The translations under genes and the position numbers were made by a program. Below the pieces are notes generated by a model. It was given only the letters and a program-made list of their open reading frames with translations. It did no database searches and was not told the origin of the DNA. A stretch of DNA of 64,000 nucleotides from an uncultured Muribaculum sp. Lineage in GTDB: Bacteria; Bacteroidota; Bacteroidia; Bacteroidales; Muribaculaceae. Shown here piece after piece: positions 28,501 through 34,911 of this stretch. How positions within the stretch are numbered: position 1 is the first letter of the stretch; every line of letters begins with the position of its first letter. Where the stretch lies: the NCBI RefSeq assembly GCF_910583865.1, contig NZ_CAJTYX010000001.1, positions 62,001 to 126,000 of the forward strand, in the 5' to 3' direction.

Positions 28501-29887
28501 TCCTCACAGAGAATGTCAAGTCGGAATCCATGCCACGGAATGTCTTGTAGACAAGTCGGGTGATGTCACCCTGTACGAAAGCAAGGTCGGCAGGTGTGTA
28601 GATAGATTGTGTCACAGAATATTTGGAATTGACCTCTATAGGCAGACGTTCAAGCGAATTATCGCGCACTGTAGTCGATGCCACGGGCATATCGGCGAGA
28701 GTTTCGTCGTAGACGATTGCCGATGTAAGTCCGTCAATCGCCGACTCACCACCGCTGCTGACAGCAGTCACGGAATAGAAACACATCTTACCGGAAGGAA
28801 TGGCCTCATCTATATAGGATGTCCCCTTTACTCCGGTGGCGATAGTCGCGGACACTCCGTCGATCGAACGGACAACGTTGTAAGTGAGATTGTCGACATT
28901 TATGAAGCCCTTGTTGGCCCCTGTCGTTGGGGCTGTCCAAGAAAGGAGGGCACGGCCGCAGTCGGCAATCGCCACAAGGTCCTTCACCGGAGCCGGCACA
29001 TCATCACCTATATAAACCGATGAAGCGGCGACGCGCGGAGTCTCTCCCTCGCTATTCCGTGCTGAAATGGCATATGAATGCGTGCCTGCCGCAACAGAAT
29101 TATCGATCCATGTAGATGACGTACCCGGAGTCGCGTCGGAAATAACGGCTACCTGCTCATTATCGCGGTATATGATTATCTCCAGACCGGTCAATTCCTC
29201 GCCGTTTGCCGTCTTTGAGGGGTTAGTCCACGAAAGCGTGGCCGAAAGCGCGCCATTCTCTCCGGCGGCAGCCTTGAATCCCGACGGTTTGGCCGCCCCG
29301 AGTTTGTTGTAGACATACACGTTGTCGACACTAAGTCCATAGGAGCCTGAGGCCTTGTGGCGGAAGGCTATGCGGATGGTCTTGCCTGCATAGTCGGAAA
29401 GCGCACGGCTGAAGGTGTAGATTTCAATGTCATCACTATATCCGTTATCGACATTCTCGGAAAAGAATGTCTTGAAATCGCCAACCGCTGTTCCGCCCTC
29501 CGACACGAGCACTTCGAAAGGCTCTGTAGAATTCAGATCCTGAGCGGCGTACACGAACTCAAGGACATGTGCGTTGTTGCCGATAGTGATCGGTGGAGTC
29601 ACAAGCCAGTTGTCCTGCGCCGGATAGGACGTATAGTCGGCGGGATTACGCAGAAACGACATTGCGAGTTTCTTGCTGCCTCTTACCTGGGTAGCGACAC
29701 TCGCCGATCCGCTGAATCCCACCCAGTTCGTACCATCGCCGTCATTATCAATCAACGACCATCCCGACGGAGGGAAATCGGCACCTTCAAAATCCTCTCC
29801 GAGCGTCACAGCCTGCGCAAAGCCGTCCGCCGGGACTGAAAGCGCAAGCATGGCCGGAAGAGCCATTGCAAGTAAAGTTTTCTTCAT
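25535..29887 (-). CDS. Large secreted multidomain protein with type IX-like C-terminal sorting domain
   Basis: 1450 residues from the ATG at 29887; a Met three codons earlier is an alternative. Order: signal peptide (to about AQA); choice-of-anchor J/cleaved-adhesin domain (about 25-190, EDFEGADFPPSGWSLIDNDG ... LSVDNVYVYN); fibronectin III modules (about 200-390); two carboxypeptidase-regulatory-like modules (LSGTVTDAATGRPISGATVS and ALSGTVIAGDTRKAAAGAVV); a further FnIII region; a CARDB-like module (VTVTVTNFGEKPVSGFPVSV); a propeller-like region with repeated LYAISDDGKLYSVD-type blades; and a final 75-residue domain (EVMLTVYNAAGSVV ... VAPGVYLVSA ... TLKVAVR) like type A CTDs. It looks like surface or secreted cargo of SprA. 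The ligand or substrate is unknown. Confidence 0.85.
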   Translation of the reverse strand: MKKTLLAMALPAMLALSVPADGFAQAVTLGEDFEGADFPPSGWSLIDNDGDGTNWVGFSGSASVATQVRGSKKLAMSFLRNPADYTSYPAQDNWLVTPPITIGNNAHVLEFVYAAQDLNSTEPFEVLVSEGGTAVGDFKTFFSENVDNGYSDDIEIYTFSRALSDYAGKTIRIAFRHKASGSYGLSVDNVYVYNKLGAAKPSGFKAAAGENGALSATLSWTNPSKTANGEELTGLEIIIYRDNEQVAVISDATPGTSSTWIDNSVAAGTHSYAISARNSEGETPRVAASSVYIGDDVPAPVKDLVAIADCGRALLSWTAPTTGANKGFINVDNLTYNVVRSIDGVSATIATGVKGTSYIDEAIPSGKMCFYSVTAVSSGGESAIDGLTSAIVYDETLADMPVASTTVRDNSLERLPIEVNSKYSVTQSIYTPADLAFVQGDITRLVYKTFRGMDSDLTFSVRIYMASTELSDLTSGYADMSTSKEVYKGDITLCYGTCDLEVVLTEPYSYTGGNLLVTFIKDGSPQGSYSDRFLSAEIDGAARSFRKSVYDAVDITSLPAAGSYDKAVAQLPSTRFIISPKNMGALSGTVTDAATGRPISGATVSIPAYAGMAAVTASDGTYAFPHVPVAADVLTVTVAGYEDVSTSVTVVDGETTVKDITMTQLANYALSGTVIAGDTRKAAAGAVVSLSGYEDVSVTADAEGRWKFDTVYSGKDYTLSIEYPLYDIYTAAVNNTTGAAVALDEVTLDRAMIATYGVDAKVAADGSSVALTWLDPLSRDGEAGWKSVGDVSVVDSNGGDYSSTNYNVGHYFSKDLIASKKMAGLSVGSVKVYLKATQGTFVAKVWKGTRDDNEEVAAQPVPAESITESGSWVTVRFDNPAEIKADADYIVGIQCVNASKSPVGTAKKSPETGGNNMLKWSDDGGYVYDGFYPWCIMAECVVPGTEVSIAENPDAPKCSYNVYRSAAGSEGWEKLTSAPVSELAFTDEGWASLVSGTYSYAVSAVYLGGESAKAYSESISRSKDIDAGVVAFVSPVKSTEMRNSVTVTVTVTNFGEKPVSGFPVSVKLGDDAPVSKTFEGTLAKGESADVTVCDMEMPEGVHEFTAYTSVDGDETPANDACTQLIPNIKNVELFGYRWSAYGNAGFMKLQSNNPEGASYLCEVTPNDALVIAGECVDGKFYGYTATWYGASRQFVEIDPVTWTVQRAIDNTDDYILDMAYDYSTSTMYALRPDGDADNVQLVKVNTEDGTTELVGTVGFIVRTLACDLSGKLYAISDDGKLYSVDASTAAPSLVGETGVGSVKYLQSMAFDHNTGRLFWAHTSDAVNGAIHEIDPATGKATAFGTAMFDKIDEAEIVGLYTPYTRGSSSISDVDASSGALSLKADIRGDVTVDATSEVMLTVYNAAGSVVAVHHVEPGRTVVGLGVAPGVYLVSAASSDSATVTLKVAVR

Positions 29888-29945
29888 ACGAAACAAAATT
29901 ATATTGGTTTATCCATTTATATCGCATTTTACTCATGCATACCGA

Positions 29946-29977
29946 CAAATTTAAGCATTATGCCAATAAAAGACAAA
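29946..29977 (-). promoter_or_regulatory. Promoter of the large secreted protein gene
   Basis: Minus-strand TTTG (29974-29977), 20-base spacer and TAAATTTG (29946-29953), an exact consensus match, about 60 bases before the start codon. Element A begins 67 bases further upstream. Confidence 0.65.
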
Positions 29978-30031
29978 AGCAACAACAAAAAAAATAATCA
30001 GCAAACGGCCCTTTCATGGAAAACGTGCTAA

Positions 30032-30392
30032 GAGGTTGTTTTTAGAGGTTGTTTAAAAACAAAAGTGAAATACCTGGCTGTCGGATTTTTAGGGAAATCG
30101 GATTTAAGTCGAAGGAGCATAGTGGGCTATGTGACTGAGACGCGAATGCGATTTCACAAAAATCCGGCAGTAGAAAGGTAATTTCCGTTTCCGATTATTT
30201 CAGGATGTTAAAATATAGTCTATCCATGGTGAAATTAGAATACCCTTGGTTTCGCATCTTTGGATGCCTTTCACCTTTTGATTCAGTCGCATAGCCCACT
30301 ATGCTCCTGAATCCGCAAGGCGAAATCCATCGCAAATCTGCGAACCCGGTATTTCACTTTTGTTTTTAAACAACCTCTTAGACAACGACCTC
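30032..30392. repeat. Outer GAG...CTC palindrome interrupted by element A
   Basis: The left piece starts GAGGTTGTTTT (30032) after TAA (30029-30031). The right piece ends CAACGACCTC (30392) before TAA (30393-30395). Removing element A and one copy of its TTA direct repeat leaves a continuous palindrome of about 25 bases bordered by TAA on both sides. This supports nested insertion. Confidence 0.5.
30045..30377 (+). mobile_element. MITE-like palindromic element, copy A
   Basis: 333 bp with perfect 30-bp terminal inverted repeats (30045-30074 and 30348-30377) starting GAGGTTGTTTAAAA. It is flanked by the direct repeat TTA (30042-30044 and 30378-30380). The left block 30076-30173 matches copy B at 95 of 98 positions. 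It holds two inverted segments around the small hairpin CATAG-TGGG-CTATG, and the right half holds a second version of the same hairpin (near 30290-30302). No ORF is present. TNA duplications and GAG-type ends recall the IS1031 group of the IS5 family, so it may be mobilised in trans. That link is inference. Confidence 0.7.
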
Positions 30393-30418
30393 TAAATTTC
30401 CGACAACAGGATAAATGT

Positions 30419-31087
30419 CTATGTTTTCAAGTATCTTACTTCAAGGCCGCGACGTATCACGTCAAGACGGGAGCGCCACGTTTTTTTATATTTCCACGAG
30501 GCGCAGAAGTGATGTATGGCAGCCGCTCCCGGACGAACAGTAATCTCTCCTGTGACATAATTCTTACAACTAAGATATCCGTTCTGGAATATTACAGGTT
30601 GCTCCTCCGGGGCGATACGCGGCAGAATGTCACGTGTAAGCAGTTTTGTATTGGCAGTGCGCACAGGATGCCCCAACAGATTTATAAAATGTCGGTTCCT
30701 GTAATATTCCAGGAACCGGCCAATCCACATCGTACCTTTCTCCGCCCCGATGACCGCCGTGCCGACCAGATCCTGCTCGCGCCCTACAAAAGAATCCGTC
30801 AACAGATAACGGTCCAACGAGGATATAATCTCGATATCTGTGTCCAGATACACTCCACCTTCGGTATAAAGAGCATACATACGGGCCACATCAGCGACAA
30901 AAGCGTAATCCCCCATCCGGAAAGCTTCCCGGGAATAGATGAAATCATCGATCGGGAAATTATCTTCATTCCATTCCTTTATCTCATAACCCGGCAGATG
31001 TTTTCTCCATGTCTCAAGATATGAATTGAATTCGGGAGGCTTGACCCCTCGTCCAAACCAACAATAATGAATCTTCTCAGGTATCAT
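30419..31087 (-). CDS. Glycosyltransferase family 32 (capsular/OCH1-like)
   Basis: 222 residues from the ATG at 31087; a GTG three codons earlier is possible. It carries the family start MIPEKIHYCWFG and the metal/nucleotide-sugar motif GGVYLDTDIE (D82, D84) preceded by ADVARMYALYTEGG. The family transfers a hexose, often mannose or galactose, onto polysaccharide or glycolipid acceptors. It is the last gene of a three-glycosyltransferase run on the minus strand, 16 bases after the previous one. The run probably decorates a surface glycan. The segment is more A/T-rich than its neighbours. Confidence 0.88.
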   Translation of the reverse strand: MIPEKIHYCWFGRGVKPPEFNSYLETWRKHLPGYEIKEWNEDNFPIDDFIYSREAFRMGDYAFVADVARMYALYTEGGVYLDTDIEIISSLDRYLLTDSFVGREQDLVGTAVIGAEKGTMWIGRFLEYYRNRHFINLLGHPVRTANTKLLTRDILPRIAPEEQPVIFQNGYLSCKNYVTGEITVRPGAAAIHHFCASWKYKKTWRSRLDVIRRGLEVRYLKT

Positions 31088-31103
31088 GCCTTGCACTAAA
31101 TTA

Positions 31104-31862
31104 TTACCATTTATACCACCGGTATTCCGTTACCTTGGCCATCATCATTATCTGATAGTAAGCTTCCAGATAGCTGCGTATCAGGCCACGACGGCCATCC
31201 CTTATAGCACCTCTGATGAAGTATGTCCTGATGAAAGCCCATAACGGACGGAACAGGAAACTCATATATCCGAAATTACGGAAACGGCGCCGGATCACCT
31301 CATTTGAGCTGTATGTATTGAGTTTGTCGACACGTTCCGCGATAGTAGGATTATCAAGATGTATGAGAAACAGATCCTTGCGCGACAACGGAACGTATTC
31401 CACCGGCCCATCGATGACAGGACGGCTATGGATCGTCGGCGGCCAGTCAACCTTATCTTTCCGGAGGAAACGATACAACCGGTCAGGACCTCCGGTAGCC
31501 TTACGCCCCATGAATTGGTTTATGCGTCCGAAAGACAAGGCGGCAGCCGATTTATTCTTTCCAATCCAGTCATAAAGATATTCCGGCATCCCGTCGGGCA
31601 CGAGTTCATCGGCATCAAGCACAAGCACCCATTGATTGGATGCGGCCTGAATGGCAGTATTACGTGCGGGTTCACAAATGGTATGGTTACCTTTTGGAAA
31701 CGTCACGATACGACATCCGTGTTTCTTTGCAATCTCTATCGTGCGGTCGGTGCTCTCCATATCGCAGACAACTATTTCATCAAATGCCTTTGCACTTTCG
31801 AGTACCTTGTCAAGGTGCTGCTCGGCATTATATGTGTTGATCACTACAGATATCTTGTTCAT
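31104..31862 (-). CDS. Glycosyltransferase family 2, WaaE/KdtX-like
   Basis: 252 residues from ATG 31862 (MNKISVVINTYNAEQHLDKV); an ATG at 31871 is equally in frame. GT-A fold motifs: SVVINTYN at the N-terminus, CDMESTDRT and LVLDADELVPDGM (DxD). The WaaE-like branch includes the central SFGRINQFMGR segment and a basic C-terminal tail without a long membrane anchor. It adds a sugar to the lipopolysaccharide core in known members. Here the acceptor is unknown. Middle gene of the glycosyltransferase run. Confidence 0.88.
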   Translation of the reverse strand: MNKISVVINTYNAEQHLDKVLESAKAFDEIVVCDMESTDRTIEIAKKHGCRIVTFPKGNHTICEPARNTAIQAASNQWVLVLDADELVPDGMPEYLYDWIGKNKSAAALSFGRINQFMGRKATGGPDRLYRFLRKDKVDWPPTIHSRPVIDGPVEYVPLSRKDLFLIHLDNPTIAERVDKLNTYSSNEVIRRRFRNFGYMSFLFRPLWAFIRTYFIRGAIRDGRRGLIRSYLEAYYQIMMMAKVTEYRWYKW

Positions 31863-31892
31863 AGTCCTCATTATTTACAAGTGTATTTAAAC

Positions 31893-32942
31893 TCAATCAA
31901 AACACGGTCGATGACGCCTGTGTGAAGTGTGGCATAAGCGCGTAAAGCGTGCCCAGAATATGAATAGCCTCGGAGAAATCATTCCAAGACGATAATATAT
32001 CCTGTACTTCAACGACAAGCCTTTCATCGCCTCAGGGAGAAGTCGCGCCCATTTCTCAGCCCTACCCATCAGCCTGCCTATCATTTCCGACAACATATCA
32101 GACGGTATATTATTATTCCCGGGCAGGAGGTCTCCACGAGACAAAGATTTTCCCGAACGCAGTATCCCCTTGATTATATTACCGACAATCGACAGTGAAA
32201 TATCCGACTCCTCCACATGATGCTCAAACTGACGGTTCCTGAGCATCACCGCATCATAATAAGCTATCGCCTTGCCGATACCGACCTTTCCAAGGATGCT
32301 GGAGCGACGCTGACGATAATGATAGCCCTTGATATCCGGCGCGAACACCACCTTGTTGGAACGGAGAACCCACTGCAATATGCCGGATATATCCTCAAAG
32401 TATCTTATCCCGGGTGGTGTATAGTAAATCAATCTGCGATGGAACATTTTGTTCCACATATAATTAGGGTTTCTTTTATCCTCACACAGCAATGACGCGT
32501 ACTCGGTTGATGAAAATTCCTCGTACCCATACTCGCAAGTAGACGGTATAGATATGGACGGATGCTCGTAACAAAAGCCTCCAACCACGATTTCTCCACC
32601 GGAGCGTCCCGCTGTCTCCAACAATGACGAGTAATAATCGCTGTCTATCCAGTCATCGGGATCCACGAAACCGACATATTCGCCCGAGGCATGGCGCAAT
32701 CCCGCATTGCGTGCCTCGGCCACTCCATGATTGGACGTATGTATTACCTTGAGTCTTTCGTCCCTCCCGGCATATTCATCGCATATGACTCCCGATGAAT
32801 CGGTCGACCCGTCATCAATCAGTATCGCCTCCCAGTTGTCGAAATTCTGGGAAAGCAATGAATCAAGACATTGAGGGAGATACTTCTCGACATTATATAC
32901 CGGCACTATAATGGATATATCCGGAGCCTTTTTATTGCACAT
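31893..32942 (-). CDS. Glycosyltransferase family 2
   Basis: 349 residues from ATG 32942 (MCNKKAPDISIIVPVYNVEK). The frame stays open to 33146, but the extra 68 residues lack family similarity, so the internal start is chosen. The typical EpsJ-like motifs are present: IIVPVYNVEKYLPQCLDSL, LIDDGSTDSSG, GVAEARNAGL and GFVDPDDWID (acceptor-side DxD). The C-terminal 150 residues are helical and basic. It is the first gene of the run and is preceded by an unusually long leader from the promoter at 33369-33400. Confidence 0.87.
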   Translation of the reverse strand: MCNKKAPDISIIVPVYNVEKYLPQCLDSLLSQNFDNWEAILIDDGSTDSSGVICDEYAGRDERLKVIHTSNHGVAEARNAGLRHASGEYVGFVDPDDWIDSDYYSSLLETAGRSGGEIVVGGFCYEHPSISIPSTCEYGYEEFSSTEYASLLCEDKRNPNYMWNKMFHRRLIYYTPPGIRYFEDISGILQWVLRSNKVVFAPDIKGYHYRQRRSSILGKVGIGKAIAYYDAVMLRNRQFEHHVEESDISLSIVGNIIKGILRSGKSLSRGDLLPGNNNIPSDMLSEMIGRLMGRAEKWARLLPEAMKGLSLKYRIYYRLGMISPRLFIFWARFTRLCHTSHRRHRPCFD

Positions 32943-33368
32943 GTTTCGAGTCTCGGAATTTTTCGAAATCATGCCGTCGGACTCGCCTCGTTGGCGGAAT
33001 ATGGTGATAACAAAAAGCGCGCGAGCCTGTATCTGTTGCCCGTTCCCACGATTCGAGGCCTTCGCATTGCCCATCTCAGTCGGAACGAGCAACGCAGAAG
33101 CCCACACGCCATATGAATACACTGCCACCCGGACCACCACGCTCACGCGCGCAATCCGGGAACATGAAGATATTCATATCCACAGGGCATCTATCGTTGC
33201 TTCATCCTTGACTGAGATAAAGAAGTTGCGAAGTTCCGAATCGTCAAGAATCAAGCGTCGGATAAACGCTTTCCTAATATGTAAATTGCCACGGCAGACT
33301 CTTCCGCCACAGCTTTCTTCTCCCTCCTCACACTCGCCTGACGGGCTTCTGCGATACGGGATACTCCG
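32943..33368 (-). other. Long leader of the glycosyltransferase operon
   Basis: About 420 bases separate the predicted promoter from the chosen start codon. A minus-strand frame 33174-33383 (69 codons, ending FFISVKDEATIDALWI) covers part of it, but it opens inside the promoter and I recognise no domain. The upstream extension of the glycosyltransferase frame to 33146 covers the rest. It could be a short leader gene or regulatory leader RNA; nothing decisive is visible. Confidence 0.35.
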
Positions 33369-33400
33369 CAAATGTACTATCATTTTTTATTTATTCCAAA
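33369..33400 (-). promoter_or_regulatory. Promoter of the glycosyltransferase operon
   Basis: Minus-strand TTTG (33397-33400), 20-base spacer, TACATTTG (33369-33376), an exact consensus match. Confidence 0.6.
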
Positions 33401-33416
33401 TCCCGCAAACATTTTC

Positions 33417-33424
33417 TATTTTTG
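33417..33424 (+). promoter_or_regulatory. Candidate -7 box for the SIMPL-mmcQ pair
   Basis: TATTTTTG fits TAnnTTTG. No good -33 TTTG is visible at the right distance. It lies 43 bases before the preferred start at 33468. Confidence 0.35.
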
Positions 33425-33467
33425 CAAGAACATTATGAACGACGTAATCCATATCATAAAAAATAAG

Positions 33468-34145
33468 ATGAACAGGACAGTCAGAGCAATATTGATATCG
33501 GCAATGATGACTCCAATCGCGGGTCTGTCCCAGTCCGTGCCGGCAATTGAAGTGACCGGGTCAGCCACAGTAAACATCGTGCCCGACCGCATCACAATAG
33601 AAATAGGAATGGAAGAATACTACAAGCACACGGATTCCGGCGACAGCATCCTGGTTAGACTGCCGGAAATAGAGAAACAGGTGCGCAAGACTCTTCGCAG
33701 TGCCGGTGTGACCGACTCCATGATAGTGGTCGCCGACATGAGCAACAGCTACGACCGCAACAAGCCGACAGAGCTAATGATGGCAAAGCGCATCTCGGCC
33801 ACGGTGGCCGACTTCAATCAAATCGAGAAGATAGCCGACAGAATAGGACGTAAAGGCATCGCATGCTTCAATATCGCAAAAATAGATAATACGGAGATTG
33901 AGCGGTATAACCGCCAAGGACTCAAGGCTGCACTTGATGCCGCACGCGAGAAAGCCGAATTCATCGCCGAGAACGAAGGTCTCAGTATCACCGGCCCATA
34001 TGAGATCGTGGAGAACGGCCCTAACTACTACGACACTCCGGAGTTCAGTAACGTGGCGATAGCCCGAGGCTCGGGAATGGAAGGGATGCGTCGTATAGTG
34101 CGCCGCTACAGTGTGAAAGTACGCTACCTGTTCTCTACCAAGTAA
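33468..34145 (+). CDS. SIMPL (DUF541) domain periplasmic protein
   Basis: 225 residues from ATG 33468, which gives a good signal peptide (MNRTVRAILISAMMTPIAGL, cleaved near SQS). Starts at 33435 and 33372 are in frame but would bury that signal, and 33372 lies upstream of the -7 box. The SIMPL domain follows: IEVTGSATVNIVPDRITIEI, a long central alpha/beta region (LKAALDAAREKAEFIAENEG) and a final strand VRRYSVKVRYLF. Proteins of this group form periplasmic oligomers of unclear function linked to oxidative stress or signalling. Only one base separates it from mmcQ. Confidence 0.85.
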   Translation: MNRTVRAILISAMMTPIAGLSQSVPAIEVTGSATVNIVPDRITIEIGMEEYYKHTDSGDSILVRLPEIEKQVRKTLRSAGVTDSMIVVADMSNSYDRNKPTELMMAKRISATVADFNQIEKIADRIGRKGIACFNIAKIDNTEIERYNRQGLKAALDAAREKAEFIAENEGLSITGPYEIVENGPNYYDTPEFSNVAIARGSGMEGMRRIVRRYSVKVRYLFSTK

Positions 34146-34146
34146 T

Positions 34147-34512
34147 ATGGACATTGAATCATTCAGAGAGTACTGCCTGTCGCTTGGCGAAGTAACGGAG
34201 AAAACGCCGTTCGGCAAATTTGCCGCCCGCTACGATTCCATACTCGTTTTCTACGTGTGCGGCCACATGTTCTGCCTGCTCGACATGGACGATTTCAGAT
34301 TCGTGGATGTCAAGTCGACACCCGAAGAAATTGACGGTATGAAGCTGGCATACACTTCGGTAAGCCGCCCGATCAACCTCAGCGACCGACATTGGATACA
34401 GCTCGACTTCGGCGGCGATATTCCGGACAGCGAGATATACCGCCGAGTAAAACGCGCCTACGACATCATTAAAGCAAAATACACTAAGAGGGTGTTTCAT
34501 AACAGAAGTTAA
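34147..34512 (+). CDS. MmcQ/YjbR family DNA-binding-like protein, C-terminus altered by element B
   Basis: 121 residues of the CyaY-like YjbR fold: MDIESFREYCLSL, KTPFGKFAARYDSILVFYV, FCLLDMDDFRFVDVKSTPEE and HWIQLDFGGDIPDSE. The family binds DNA in a few cases and its role is unsettled. The last eight residues (KRVFHNRS) and the TAA stop are encoded by the left arm of element B, which starts at 34488. Without the element and the neighbouring mini-palindrome, the frame would run on through KSSINK to a stop near 34910. The core domain is intact, so function is probably kept. Translationally linked to the SIMPL gene. Confidence 0.85.
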   Translation: MDIESFREYCLSLGEVTEKTPFGKFAARYDSILVFYVCGHMFCLLDMDDFRFVDVKSTPEEIDGMKLAYTSVSRPINLSDRHWIQLDFGGDIPDSEIYRRVKRAYDIIKAKYTKRVFHNRS

Positions 34513-34866
34513 ATACCGGGTTCGCAGATTTGCGATGGATTTCGCCTTGTGGATTCAGGAGCATAGCGGGCTATATGTTATCGCGAAGCGCTTTCGAGCT
34601 TGTCGAGAAAGACTGAATCAAAAGGTGAAAGCCATCTAAAGATGCGAAACCAAAGGAATCCATATTTCGCATATGACTTACATAATATGAACCTGAGAAT
34701 TAACAAAGTGAATCTATCAGCAACAGAAATTACCCCACTACTGCCGGATTTTTGTGAAATCGTATTTGCGTCTCAGTCACATAGCCCACTATGTTCCTTC
34801 GACTTAAATCCGATTTCCCTAAAAATCCGACAGCCCGGAATTTAACTTCTGTTATGAAACACCCTC
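34488..34866 (-). mobile_element. MITE-like palindromic element, copy B
   Basis: 379 bp in the opposite orientation to copy A, flanked by the direct repeat TAA (34485-34487 and 34867-34869). Terminal inverted repeats of about 30 bp begin GAGGGTGTTTCATAAC and have one mismatch. They differ from the arms of copy A at five positions, each change matched on the opposite arm. Block 34738-34835 equals the copy A block except at three bases. Relative to copy A it has an extra 34 bases beside the second hairpin and a divergent middle of about 80 bases. No ORF. It overlaps the end of mmcQ. Confidence 0.7.
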
Positions 34867-34869
34867 TAA

Positions 34870-34890
34870 GAGACCGGTTAAAACAACCTC
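34870..34890 (+). repeat. Mini-palindrome next to element B
   Basis: A 21-base GAG...CTC unit directly after the TAA repeat of element B and itself followed by TAA (34891-34893). Its right half carries the AACAACCTC end motif. Short units of this kind border both large copies. Confidence 0.4.
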
Positions 34891-34911
34891 TAAATCATCC
34901 ATCAATAAATA

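Noticed and set aside
32943..33146. 68-residue N-terminal extension of the first glycosyltransferase
   Set aside because: No similarity to the family; the GT-A fold begins right after the internal Met at 32942.
30029..34893. CRISPR array or integron interpretation of the repeats
   Set aside because: The copies are few, inverted, 4 kb apart and palindromic over hundreds of bases; there are no regularly spaced short repeats and no cas or integrase genes.
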